This document shows, in pieces, positions 38,601 to 49,082 of a stretch of 64,000 nucleotides of DNA. How positions within the stretch are numbered: the first letter of the stretch is position 1; each line of letters begins with the position of its first letter. Position numbers and translations under genes: made by a program. Below the pieces are notes generated by a model that ran no database searches, was not told the DNA's origin, and was given only the letters and a program-made list of their open reading frames with translations. Source of the stretch: Coniochaeta sp. PMI_546 (Eukaryota; Ascomycota; Sordariomycetes; Coniochaetales; Coniochaetaceae); assembly GCA_021432605.1 (NCBI GenBank), contig MU271147.1:2418001-2482000 (forward strand), in the 5' to 3' direction.

Positions 38601-39182
38601 CTTCAGACCATCGCAGAAGCGTTCACATGCCTGCCTCTGGCCAGCGAGCTGGATCGTTATCCGTTGCTCCCTCACGTCCTTCCTGTCCTTGGCCGGGTCC
38701 TTTTTGTCTTTTGTGGAATCCTGCGTGAACCCATTCCACGTTGTAATCGCCAAGGCAAATTGAAAGTTTTGACTGTGTAACCGCTCAACCCTTCTGATAG
38801 CACACAGAGGAAAGGTGAAGCCATTGCCGCTGGGACCGCTGCCTTGTGTCTGGCCGGTGAAAGCCGAAGATGTCGAGGTGCTCGCCGACTGGAGAAAACT
38901 TGTGGCGGTGGTGGAGAAGCAGAGGTAGGCTTCGGAAAGATGCAGCTTGCCAACATAGTGGTAGCCGCGTTCGCGGTCTTTCTCTCCTTGGGTCGCGTTT
39001 GAGGGCGGGATGGTCAGCTCGGCTGTGATCTCGTAGAGTGGATGTTGGGATGCAGGAAGACGGAACTGGTTCTGGAAGAGCGAGGCCTTGGACGGGTTCT
39101 TGTCGGACTCGGTGAGATTGAGGCCTTGAGTTGGGTCCAGCAACTGCTGAGCCTTCTGCACAAAGCTCGAGAGGTTCAACAT
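35619..39182 (-). CDS. TBC-domain RabGAP with GRAM and EF-hand regions, Gyp2/Mdr1-like
   Basis: A 1187-residue, intronless GTPase-activating protein. The order is an N-terminal GRAM-like region (YHYVGKLHLSEAYLCFS), then the TBC domain (about residues 280-500), EF-hand loops and a long acidic, Ser-rich disordered tail. The two catalytic fingers are both present: Arg in IEKDLNRSLPE (about 332) and Gln in YCQAMN (about 367), so the GAP should be active. EF-hand loops DVDSSGTLTLQ (about 724) and DDDGDGKVDRE (about 756) have the calcium-binding acidic pattern. This layout matches yeast Gyp2/Mdr1 and animal TBC1D8/9 proteins, which act on Ypt6/Rab GTPases in Golgi-endosome traffic; the Rab target here is inferred. 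The ATG lies in a good context (GCCGCCATG). Confidence 0.93.
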   Translation of the reverse strand: MLNLSSFVQKAQQLLDPTQGLNLTESDKNPSKASLFQNQFRLPASQHPLYEITAELTIPPSNATQGEKDRERGYHYVGKLHLSEAYLCFSTTATSFLQSASTSTSSAFTGQTQGSGPSGNGFTFPLCAIRRVERLHSQNFQFALAITTWNGFTQDSTKDKKDPAKDRKDVREQRITIQLAGQRQACERFCDGLKKGLRAGVGSVQKLKKVVSECYSEYLLRPEDRKNASPPDAGLGMLFRYPGDPKKLRDRAKMRLWAEYLRDNGRNMTLIRQPTFHKLIRVGLPNRLRGEIWELTSGSIYLRLEHPTLYEETLAKHSGRESLAIDEIEKDLNRSLPEYPGFQSEDGIGRLRRVLTAYSWVNADVGYCQAMNIVVAALLIYMNEAQAFFLLSALCDRLVPGYYSTTMYGTLLDQKVFEGLVEKTMPVLWEHLAKNDVQLSVVSLPWFLSLYVNSMPLVFAFRVLDVFFVEGPKVLFQVGLAILRINGEELLDATDDGAFISVLKSYFSRLDESAHPKSENPKLRAVTRFQELMVVAFKEFSGVTHNSITELRLKNKDAVLNNIENFTKRTAIRNLGPDSKQLSPDELGALYDRFYTVLFDRQQRDHIIKEEQARRSKNSRPRLAEVSGDNHGVEKGRVGLGPSTSLMDYDAFREFLAGMSKWAVSDAPSTPRRDNFGEKDKNPYFNSFRRPDGVLSPWGAGPEPADHEFLQRLFRKWDVDSSGTLTLQNVVTGLARIKGKRDIMGAINYFFELHDDDGDGKVDREGILRMSEALLFLSRRGLEGSLSPSNSTTALNGFADGTTSPQGLAPGGSVNERFLGSVSAFIRRCFEYADPDHPKNQQTNHSQMTASKEAKEDLIDVDSQLADPDAFAIGDDDDDDEDDLLAMDSPSSSPKPKPAQRPNTSNSQPTLDRKQSSAGSTTSSQEPSDRRRVSKVQSEKANVALDPSNPLHITLPTFRMVVLADELLEQFFESSFPASFHICDGLGSAVPTMPSSSSSLTTFSSLGIGAGRAAAAALGVQGGGASVPGPAGTASRGGLRGVLDNIVTDGMRVAAEVRRRMEDAQRELEKNAVPGQQRGEEDEEDEDDQDDVPGFERGGAGGAAAGTASGRASGKGAPGGSQQAYGGDAEMRSVLSSDRDLLEGADAEAGTGTRESSDGNGNASASRDASGGAGNAAARVVGVEFEG

Positions 39183-41098
39183 GGCGGCATGTAATGACTG
39201 TTAACGCTTCGTGGAAAGGCGGTCCAGCTCGTTAGGAGGCAGCGCTAATACGGAATACAGAAGGACAATGCCGCCGGAGCATCTCCTGGCTTGCCGGACA
39301 GGGCCGCAGCGGATACGAGTGGGTTCGTCTTGAGCGACTGCTTACAACAATCTCTCGTCATGTATAGGGTGAACCTCGATAGCGGTAGAGCGGTAGAATA
39401 GCGATGCAGGACTGATGACTGCAGTTTGCGCGATGGCATCTGGACGGTTCACAGCTGAGTTTCACGCTTCGCCCTCCGTTAGCGTTGCTCCTTCCGTCTC
39501 AGCTCACGGCTCGTCTGAGGCCCTTCAACGCGAAGTGGGGACCTGTACTGTCTTGGTTAGCTCGAGTTTTGGAGGGGTCGACTCCGGTCGAGGGGGGCTG
39601 TCAGGGCTGTTAGACTCTACACTAATCACACTGTGACCCTGCACTTTCAACCAAACACAGTACTATGCTGTACTGCATAAGGTACCTTACCTACTATGGG
39701 AGTGGAGTGCGTCCTCAGTGATGCCATCCAACAAGCTTTGGAACAGTTTCTTGATCGTGAAGAATGAGGAAGGAGCCTTGATGCTGAGTGTACATTTCAT
39801 AAAGGCTCCCACTGTTGACTTACTTAGCTTAGGTGTTTTGATATCTTTGTCCCTTGTGTATCAATAATAAGTATCTGGGCAAATGGTTCAAAATCCCAAG
39901 TTGTCTCTCTCCCTTGACCTCGGGCCGGCAATGTGTGCTCTCACTTCACACTGCTCGTTCTGTCTAAGGTACCGTATAGCTAGAACACAGTATGGCTCTC
40001 AGCCGCTTCGCAACATCTGTGTGTTCCATGTACCGTATGGTAGTGCATACCTCAACGCTTGTTCTAATGCGGGTGATGCCGAGAACACTCACGGTAGCTG
40101 TATGAACGTATTTCTCGGACATACTGTGGTACAGCTTTATGGCTGGTATGTGTGTGGTATGTATCACCTGAACGGCAAGCTCTATTGTACTTTTGCCGCT
40201 TGTCAATCTGCCAGCATCCCGCATCACTGCCAGCGGTTGCGAAGGATAGGTAAAGACACAATCATATGTTTCGCTGTCGGACACTGAAATAGATGCCTCG
40301 TGCCAGGTTCCTTGGTCATACTCTATTATCCCCGAGTCTTTTTGCTCTCATCCTGCAACCTCACTGCTTGCCCCTGGTCCTCGATGGGAATACAGTCGAC
40401 TAATCTTTATCAGCAACTCATCATCACCGCCATCGTGCGTTCATCTACCATACCACAGTAAGGTCGTACAACATCTCCAATCCACTCTTCCTGACTGGCG
40501 TACTGGATCCAACCCCACGGGACCAAGACAGGGAAGGACCCTTCAAGCAGCCCACCAACAACGTCATAGCCTCTCTTCTTTCTCTCTACCTTACCGCAGT
40601 AAGCGGCTTCGCCCTCGCCGACGATAAGCCGGATCATAATCCGGCTTCATTAAGAGCAGGATCGTAGTCCATCTTCGCGCCTCACGGCATCACAACCATC
40701 CTCGTGAAAGACCCTTTGCACGCGTATTTGGCGGCTAGACAAGATTTGATTTGAAGAGAACCAGGTCATCCTTTTGCAACGGCTCCGCGAGCCACCTTCA
40801 CCTATCTCTATCATCATTCATCGCTATGTTTCTTCGTCGATAATCGGCCCCCCTTTTCGGTAGAGACTAAGGTAGTCACCGAGAGCATCCCGATCGTTTC
40901 CCCCCGGATTGCCCCGCACCCTGTCGCAATCAACTCCTTTCCCCCTTGACACACTCTGCGACAACAGAAAACACCGCAGTGCGTAAAACCAGATAATCAA
41001 CTGTGATGAGCTTGTCTTGTTGCAGAACAGCATTTCCCACCCTCAACGACATAGCAGGTTGCCAATAACGCAACTTGCTCTACTCAATTACCCCTAAG
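39183..41098. other. Intergenic, divergent promoters of TBC and kinase genes
   Basis: About 1.9 kb with no supported gene. It contains the perfect palindrome TAAGGTACCTTA at 39678-39689 and a CTAAGGTACC at 39964-39973. The 600 bases before the kinase are C/T/A-rich and could be a long 5' leader, possibly with an intron. Confidence 0.45.
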
Positions 41099-42329
41099 AT
41101 GGCCGCTACCGTGGCGTCGTCAACGCCCTTCCCAGCCGGCGGAGGTCTCCATCCTTGCCAGATCAAAGCCCAGGCGCAACACCAGCAACATGATCCGCAA
41201 GAGCACATCTCCACCGGACCGTCACTATCACAAATAGCATCGGAGAGAAAGCTGACCCTCGCCGACTTCAAACGAGTCCGCACCCTCGGAACTGGCACTT
41301 TTGCGCGAGTGTGTCTCGTTCGACCCGCGACCAACGCAGAAGCCGATCGCAATACCGTTTATGCCCTCAAGATCCTGCGCAAGACAGAGGTGATCAAGTT
41401 GCGGCAGGTCGACCATGTGCGTCATGAGCGCCAGATCCTGGCCGAGGTGTCGGGACACCCCTTCATCACAAACCTGCAGGCGTCTTTCTCGGACGCCGAC
41501 TTTCTCTACCTGCTGCTCGACTACGTCCCAGGCGGAGAGCTGTTCAGCTATCTGCGCAAATGGCGCCGCTTCGACGAGGACATGGCCCGCTTCTACGCCG
41601 CTGAGATCGTCCTAGTGCTGGAGTATCTGCACGAGCAGCAAGGGGGCGTTGCGTATCGCGACCTGAAGCCGGAGAATCTGTTGCTCGACGAGGATGGACA
41701 CATCAAACTGGTCGACTTTGGCTTTGCCAAGAGGCTGGGCAACAACGCAAACAAGGCGGATGATAAGCCGCAAGAGACATATACCCTGTGCGGCACACCA
41801 GAGTATCTGGCGCCGGAAGTCATTCACAATAAGGGGCATACCACGGCGGTGGACTGGTGGGCGCTGGGCATCCTGATCTACGAGTTTCTCACCGGTTACC
41901 CACCGTTCTGGCATCAGAATCCAATCGAGATTTACAAACAGTACGCCATTCTCGCTTCCCCTTTATATCCTAGATATTGACACTAACATTTTCCCTCCAA
42001 GAATCGTCGAAAAGCCCGTTGTCTTCCCCCAAGAACCCCATATTAGCGACGAAGCAAAAGACCTTATCCGGCAGTTCTGCACGGTCGACCGGTCCCGGCG
42101 CCTCGGCAACATCAGCGGCGGCGCGGCGAGAGTGAAAGAGCACCCTTTCTTCCGGGGCGTCGACTGGGACGCTGTGTACCACCGAAAACACAAGGGCCCG
42201 ATCGTACCGCCTGTCAGGTTTCCTGGAGATGCGCAGTGCTTCGACATCTATCCCGAGGACGACGTGACAAAGGCGGAGTACACCGAGGAGATGAGGGAGA
42301 AATATGACGAGTACTTTAAGGACTTTTAA
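41099..42329 (+). CDS. cAMP-dependent protein kinase catalytic subunit (PKA C, second-isoform type)
   Basis: AGC-family Ser/Thr kinase, 389 residues. Exon 1 is 41099-41940, intron 41941-42001 (61 bases, CACTAACA branch) and exon 2 is 42002-42329, joining IYKQ/IVEKPVVFP. Motifs: glycine loop LGTGTFARV, VAIK-type lysine in VYALKIL, catalytic YRDLKPENLLL, DFGFAK, and activation loop TYTLCGTPEYLAPEV with the phosphorylatable Thr. The AGC tail ends in FKDF, the C-terminal FxxF that PKA uses to dock on its own N-lobe. The short Gln/His-rich N-terminus of about 55 residues is shorter than in the main fungal PKA C1 proteins. This leads me to prefer the second isoform (PkaC2/PkaB-like), at moderate confidence. 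I placed the start at the ATG of MAATVASST; the frame is open a little further upstream but only with non-ATG codons. Confidence 0.92.
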
Positions 42330-43988
42330 GCTGGCTTTTACTTGGGGGACATAACAGCCGGACTACAGCCATCTACGGACTCTCCAGCATTGTCAGCGGG
42401 ATGCCACGGCGAAATGGACGTCTGCGTCCATCTTGGCCTTCATCACGCTACCTTTCTTCGCGAATGCAGCTCACGATCACGGTCACGGTAGCAGCTGCAC
42501 CCGTCCGCGCCACGGCAAGAGATACTCTTACCACCTTGGAGGCAACGACGCTTCACCCCTCGTCCCTGAGGGTGAGTATCACTCACTCCCTTGCCTAGAG
42601 CCGGCCGCCATCCCATTCCTCGCCGCCTCCATATCAGCTCAAACCTGGACATCTCAGCATGGCGTGATATCTACGTCAGCCGAGGGACATCCAACACTCC
42701 AGCTACGCTTCCAGTAGCTTATGCCATGGCTAAGCCGGGAATCAACGGGATGATTTGCGCTGAAACCGTCTGCATCTTATCGGCTCAAGCCTACCCCATC
42801 TTGCTATCTTGAACCCCTCCCCCAAGCAACACGAAAGGACAGAAATATCCGACGACACCGAAAAAAGCTGGCTCGGCTTGGCGGCTGCCGAGGGCAACAT
42901 TCGTTTCGCGCCTAGCGCGCATTCCACCGGGAGAGTAGATCATGGGGCTTCCCCCCACAATTACGAGCGAGAAGACGCGTCCGCCCATGGAGGGTTAGTC
43001 CGAACGGTTCAACGGCCGTTGGCTGCTGTGGGCCCGTGTTTGCGTACAGACCGGATTCGGTAGGGGTTCGTGTGCATCATCATCAAGGTGCCCAGTACGC
43101 GGTGTCCGGCGGTTGCGGGGTGAAATCGCTTGTCGGCTTTTGGGGATCGGTTGTGTCTGCACATGTGCATCTGCGATTGGGCTTGATGTGCTTGTTTAGA
43201 TTGGTGTATGGAGAGCCGACTCCGTTATGTGTGTTTCGGGGGCGTTCTTTTGGGGTCAACGGTCGGTGAGCGTGGCATGTCAGGTCGAACGCGCGAGTTC
43301 GCGGTGTCTGGAGTTGTGCCCGGTAGCGCCCGGTGCGAAACCAAAAATGCTATTTCGGTGCTTGCTGCGTGTTTGAACCGATCGTGCTCAGACACCATAA
43401 CTTGAATTGTTAAGTCAGAGCATTCTGCCTTGTCGAAACCCATTGATGCTCATACTGAGGCGAAGTGAGCGAGATACCTTCATGGGGAGGATCATCATAC
43501 GAAAGTTTTGTGATTGCTTCGGACTTCAATATCATTGTTATACGGGTCCCAAACCTTAAGGTACCTCTTTAAGAATATAACCATGCTCAAGTCCAAATCA
43601 CGTCCAAAAAAGTCTAGCTATCACCGCCGTCGCTATGATATATCTAACTCCGTCCCATCCTCGGGGTATCTATACGTGCTAATGCCGAGCCCAACCTCTG
43701 TCCCTCGTAACACCCACTACGCAAACCATTTACTCTAAGCCGTCTACCTCTAGCAATGAGTAAACACCCAACTGATCATCACCTCTAGTCGGTTCTAGTC
43801 ACCGTCGATTTCGAGCGACTCACCGCTGGTGCGGAACTCCAGGTTGGTAAAAGTGGTCAGCTCCGCCATCCACCTTGTCAGCATTCCCAGCGTCGCGGAT
43901 CCATCACGCGGGGTTCCTACCCAGCAGCTCCAGCGCCACCTTCCCGAGGTCTCCTTCGCTGACAACACCCTGACACAGGCAGCCGTCC
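42330..43988. other. Intergenic region between convergent genes
   Basis: About 1.66 kb holding the 3' flanks of the kinase and the 5-phosphatase genes. Short frames only. An ACCTTAAGGTACCT copy of the dispersed motif lies at 43553-43566. Confidence 0.45.
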
Positions 43989-45799
43989 TCACAGAACCCT
44001 CCAAAGCCACCACGTAGCGCCAGCAACCAGCAGGGCCGTCCCGATGAGCGTAGCCCCCTCCTTCGTAGCCCACATATACATCGACCAACCCGCCACGACC
44101 TCCCTGCGTCTCGCAGCAGCCCTCCGCTCCCACGCGTGAGGGTCGATGGGCACAGGCAGCACAATCCTCGGATCAGCCATATCCTCATCCCGCAGCGTCT
44201 CCCCTCCTTCCTCCGCACTGACCACCGGCGGCGGCGCCATCTCCTCCGCGCCCAGGACCGGGATGCTGGTGCGGAGGAAGACGGGCCGGTGGTCGCTGCT
44301 TCGCAGCAGGGGCATTATGTCGTATGCCGTGACCGAGATCTTCGACTCGGGCTGGCGCCGCTTCACCCACGGCGCGATGTCGAGGAACAGGACCCTGTCA
44401 CACCAGCTCGGCCACCTGTGCGGCGCCCAGCGCCAGGGGACTTCCCCCGCGGCTTGCACTTGGGCGAAGTTCTCCGCGTTGGCCGCCTCGTCGTCGGAGA
44501 GCACGTCGTACTTGTAGCTCGGCCCAAACGTGATGGGTGCTTCGGTCAGTCCGTTCAGCGTGCGGCCCGCGGCACGCTCGGCGGTGAGCTGGTCGCGCGG
44601 GAGAAAGTGCGACCAGTGCAAGGGGTCGGAGGGGGGATGGTAGAAGGACGGGAAGGGGGAGCGGGCTGGGGGCGTGGTGCTGCTGATGCGGTAGTTCAGG
44701 TCGCCTCCCAAGAAGAGGTGTGAGGTCGGTTTGAAGATGGAGATCTCTTGCAGGGTGGAGAGGTGGGCGGGAGTTAGGTCGGGGTTGTCGTGGTTTGAAA
44801 TGCGATTGGGAGAGCGCTTGGTGCTGCGGCGGGAGAGTGATGAGGAGCCTTGTCGGGTGAGGAGCGGTGCGGAGCCGGCGTCTTGTTCGGGGGTGACTGC
44901 ATCGTCTTCTTCTTCTTCGGAACCCTCGCTGCTGGATGCGGAGGCTGGACTGGGAGGTCGAGGACCGGGTTGATCCGTGTCTGTGGGTGAGGGCACGGCT
45001 GCCGGGAACATGCCCGGTAGGGCCTTCTTTGGGTTCTCAAAAGTCAGGCTTGAGACGATAGTCCTCCAGTTCGCATTCCTCTTCTTGAGATTCCACTCCA
45101 TGGCAGCTAAATGGGTGGCCACAAACGTAAGCTCCGTGGAACTGCCAGTCCCGCCGCTGCTGTGGCTGTCACTCCACGTCACCCGCAGCCCAACCGCACC
45201 CTTATTGCCCATATCCTGCACTCCGAATCCGACCACGGCTTCCTGAATGTGATGTATGGCGGCCGGATCGCGGGCAAACAGCAGAATGGCGGTCATACCC
45301 ACGTTCTTAGCCCGGACCATAGTGTAAGGGTACGGTGCCCCCTCAGTACTAGCTCCAGCCGTCTGCGAAGACGACTGTGCGTTGGCAACGTCTCCATTCG
45401 TAGACGTCGTCGTGGTAAGCACCCGTGCAGCAGCTTTGTTCAAAGCCTCTTCATATGGCGAATAGTACCGGCTCAAAAAGTACGATCCAATAAACGAGTA
45501 CGATAGGGGCGCGACCTCCTGGAGAGAGCTATAATACGGAGCACCAAGCCGCCGACATCAGAATACGCGACGACGAGGACGACTGGGAGAGGCGCCGAGC
45601 AAAATGGTAGCTGAACTTACAAGACCACCAAGTCGGGCAAACCGGTCGAATTCTGCACGAGAGCCCCATGGAGGTGGTTGGCAAAGACGGCGGGATTTAT
45701 AAGGTTCTTGGCACAATTGAATGTTATGAAGAGCAGGTCGAGAGTTGAGGGCGGCATGTCGTGGGCTTCGTCGGCGGCAGATGGCGACTCCATCGTCAT
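43989..45799 (-). CDS. Inositol-polyphosphate 5-phosphatase, predicted tail-anchored
   Basis: Endonuclease/exonuclease/phosphatase-fold enzyme of 572 residues. Exon 1 is 45799-45621, intron 45529-45620 (92 bases) and exon 2 is 45528-43989; the join reads DLVVF/SLQEVAPLSYSFIG. Both 5-phosphatase signatures are present: FLGGDLNYRI (about residue 334) and HRWPSWCDRVLF (about 436), plus SDHRPVF (about 472). The catalytic set therefore looks complete. A Ser/Glu-rich loop of about 60 residues is inserted before GGDLNYR. The last 20 residues (LIGTALLVAGATWWLWRVL) form one hydrophobic helix right at the C-terminus with basic residues before it, the layout of an ER or outer-membrane tail anchor. Yeast Inp5x enzymes lack this, so membrane recruitment here may not depend on Sac or Pro-rich domains. 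The substrate is likely PI(4,5)P2 or soluble inositol phosphates; not decidable here. Confidence 0.9.
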
Positions 45800-47627
45800 T
45801 GAATAATATGGAGAAGATCACCAACAGGCCTGGGCACCACACTGACTTACCAGACGCAACCAAAGTCTAGATCCAGCAGAAGCCGAGTTCGCAGCGGGAG
45901 AGTGTCTCAGGGATTCCGTCAGCTGTGTGGGTCTAGGGTGCGGTTGGGACGGAATTATGTTCGACCGTTCGTGCCTGATATGGCGGGACACTTCGAAGTT
46001 GCAGCAGCCTTTGAGACTCGGCGACGTGTCGGACTCGTCTGAAGCTACAATAAGCAGGAATGTTTTGAATGCTCGAGCTTCCAAGATAGCTTGACAGCTT
46101 GACTTTAAAGAGCGGCCTCTGCAGCATTTATGCCCGGCCTTAACATCACCCTCAAACCAGGTCTCACTCGCCGTGTCAGAGGGCAACCACGCATGTGACG
46201 TCTTCCCCCGCTTCGTACAGCCTCCTCCTGACCGGGTCAAGTCATCAGCGCAGAACCTACTCATAGTCTATTGCCATGGATGCCTCCAGTTTAACTACTG
46301 CCTCTCGCTAATGCGAGCGAGGGTGGCTGAGCAGCTCTCATCCCGTCCCGACATCCATGTGCGCACCACTGGCCTCATCTTGTCCAAATCCCTGACTCTG
46401 TGCTTGATTCGTCCAGGACAGCTTCTCTCGTTCAGTCACATCACAGAAGAGACGAGGCAAGACGTAGAAGAGCAAGGAAGGAGATAGAGCGCGAAGACTT
46501 AATTAATGAAAGCTACCTCGTGTGTGTTGGTCCCTAGCTGTCACATCCACTGCCATCGAAGCGAGCATCCCTCTGCATGACCTCCCTCCTCTCCTGTGCG
46601 TCCAGTAGCATAGCCACAGATACCGAGGAATCAAGGCAGCTACTGTGATTGGCAAGTCTCGAGATCGAGTACTAGGACGGAAAGCACGCACATCTGAACG
46701 GCATTTTCCAAGCCATCCAAACCTTGTGATAGCAGCTGCCACCTTGCCGTAGCGAGCACGGCCACCACAAGCTTTCGTAGGAGCTTTTCCAGTTCAGACC
46801 CTCTCGCCTCATCCCTCATCAACTAACTTCCACGCAAGATGGAGCTCGCTTCCAATGACCTAGTTTGCATCTGCCGATACTGCCACAGCAAGCCCTCCCG
46901 TCCTGGCGAGACGCAGTGTCCAGCGGGGCTATGTCGTGTTGTTCCAAGAGTGTCAGGCAGCGGATCCAACATCCGCACAGGTGTCACCATCCCCTCTATA
47001 CCTCCCCACAAGCGACACCTGACCCTGCCAATGCGAAATGCGAGAGCGACCAAAAACATAAGAAACCGTGCAAAGGAAATACTGCGGGGAAAGCGTCGAT
47101 CATGCGCGTGATGGAGCTGCTATTATCGCAACGACTAGCTTGATGTTGTCGGCTTGAGTGTCGATCTGCCCAACAAGCTCCTTCTGCTTCTCGTCCCAGG
47201 CCATGGTAAGGCAATAAGAGAGATAATGCTTCATTACTGATAAGCAATCTCCCGAGTACGGCACACCAAGCATGTGGAGTACCGGACATGCCGTTCAGAC
47301 AGTCTTCCCCTGGGAGTCACAGCCCGCCTCAAGTTGACGATAGGCAGGCATGACGTCTCCAAAGTTCCAAAACCGTCCGAGCCAGGTAACAAGGGGTTGT
47401 CCGAAAAGGGTCGAAGAACGAAATAATAATAAGCAATCTGTAAGACTGAGCGGGATGGCGTAGCTGTCGTCGATGCCTCATGCAGTCCGTTCCGTGACCA
47501 GGGTGACCGAGTAGCCATCACTGGGAAATGATATCACGAAATCAGTACTGCACGGGCGCACACAATCTGCCGACTTGAAATCCCAACTCCTCAGATGATG
47601 GTCCGATTCAGAAAGCCGTGAGGTCGA
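45800..47627. other. Intergenic region, upstream of 5-phosphatase and downstream of CK1
   Basis: About 1.8 kb. The best open frame is plus 46839-47111 (90 codons, ATG in a good CAAGATGG context, early Cys cluster CICRYC...QC...LC), listed separately as a doubtful gene. Nothing else is supported. Confidence 0.4.
46839..47111 (+). CDS. Doubtful small Cys-containing ORF
   Basis: Ninety codons starting at an ATG with good context just after a CTAACTTCCACGCAAG stretch that looks like an intron end or leader. The first third has five Cys in a spacing (CxCxxC then C and C) reminiscent of a metal-binding knuckle; the last third is Arg/Lys-rich. No family recognised. It may be chance or one exon of a longer gene. 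Confidence 0.2.
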   Translation: MELASNDLVCICRYCHSKPSRPGETQCPAGLCRVVPRVSGSGSNIRTGVTIPSIPPHKRHLTLPMRNARATKNIRNRAKEILRGKRRSCA

Positions 47628-49082
47628 TCATTTGGGGCGGTAGGTACCAGATGCATATCCCGAGGCGCCGGCTTGACCCTTTGCAGCCGAGCGTAGCCTG
47701 TTATCGAGCACTGAATGTCAGCAAAACTTGTCAGCATTTTCCTCCGGCCAGCGTTATAATGCACACCAAACTCGAAGGAAAGATGATTCCTTACAAGGAA
47801 TGCTGAGGGCTGGGCATTGCATGACACTCACATCCTGTCGCTTCCACCGATGGCGCGGTTGGTTTCGGGAGTGTCCACACCAGCCCCAGAGATCAGCTTA
47901 TTGCGGCTACGGTTGTTCGAGACGGCCGGAGCCTTGGAGGCGCTGGCTTGGGCTGTCTGCTGACCTGTGGCAGCATCCGTGCGCTGGCCTTTGTCATCAC
48001 CCTGGGCGTTGGCCTGGGCGGCGATGGCCTGAGCATTCTTCTGGTACTTATAGACGGTCCAGTCGAAGACATAGTCGTACTGGAAACCCTCGCGAACGAA
48101 GAGATCGCGGAAGATCTTGCGCAGGTAGCTGTAGTCCGGCTTGTCATCGAAGCGGAGGGAACGCGTGTAGTTGAGGTAGATGGCGAACTCGTTGGGGAAG
48201 CCGCGGCACAGAACCTCGGTAGGAGTTGTCATCTTCTTCTCCATGATTCTATCGTACTTCTGCTTCTTGGTCGCAGCCTTGAGTCCCTGCCACGGAAGAG
48301 ATCCACGGCAGAAGTAGAGCATGACGTATCCGAGAGACTCCATATCATCACGGCGGGACTGCTCAACACCAAGATGAGTGTTGATGGACGCATAACGAGC
48401 AGTGCCGGTAAGGTTCTTGTTCTCTCTATAGGGAATGTGGAAATGCGTCTTCGGGTCACGGTACTTCTTGGCAAGACCGAAGTCGATGACGTTGACCTGG
48501 TTTCCACGCTTGCCAATGCCCATCAGGAAGTTGTCGGGCTTGATATCGCGGTGGATGAACGACTTGGCGTGAATGTACTCGATGCGGGAGATCAACTGGT
48601 CGGCAAGAAGGAGCACAGTCTTCAGAGAAAACTTCCGGTTGCAGAAGTTGAAGAGGTCCTCAAGACTGGGTCCGAGGAGATCGAGGACCATGGCATTGTA
48701 GTCACATTCGGTACCGAACCAGCGGACGAAGGGGATGCCGACACCTCCGGCAAGGGATTTGTAGACGCGGGCCTCATACTCGAGCTGCGGGTGCTTGGCC
48801 TTGACGCTCTCGAGCTTGATGGCAATCTCTTCACCAGAGATGATGTTGGTCCCCAGGTAGATATCGCCGAAGGAACCGGATCCGATCTTCCGGCCAATTC
48901 TATACTTGTTGCCGACCCGTAAATCCTGGACAAGTAAGCAAGGTTAGCAGAGCACGGACAAGAGTGGTTAGAATACGAGGACGGCGATGGTAGTCCAGCA
49001 AATCGGTCATCAAAAGCAAGTCATGAGTGTCAAGAAAATCATCGTCTCCAAGGAAGGTGTATAACCGTACCATGGTCGTCAT
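47628..49082 (-). CDS. Casein kinase 1, delta/epsilon (Hrr25/CkiA) type
   Basis: Essential CK1 kinase, 391 residues if spliced as proposed. Exons: 49082-49071 (only MTTM), 48925-47832, 47697-47628. Intron 48926-49070 joins [24 protein letters not shown]. The kinase core has [36 protein letters not shown], and the CK1-specific [15 protein letters not shown]. The C-terminal intron 47698-47831 (GTGAGT donor after GGSDRAT-phase bases) restores [28 protein letters not shown]. If it is retained the protein stops right after GGSDRM. The donor overlaps that TGA stop. Two candidate acceptors lie 13 bases apart (TTCAG, AACAG); only the second keeps a long tail. CK1 of this group acts in DNA repair, endocytosis, vesicle traffic and, in Neurospora, the circadian clock. 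The core assignment is certain; the terminal exon is strongly suggested by sequence. Confidence 0.95.
47698..47831 (-). promoter_or_regulatory. C-terminal intron of CK1, retention gives a shorter tail
   Basis: A 134-base intron begins GTGAGT immediately after the coding bases AT of the final Met codon. Retention makes ATG TGA, ending the protein 22 residues early. It ends at AACAG with a CTGAC element upstream. Skipping to the nearer TTCAG would add only three residues before a stop. Confidence 0.65.
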
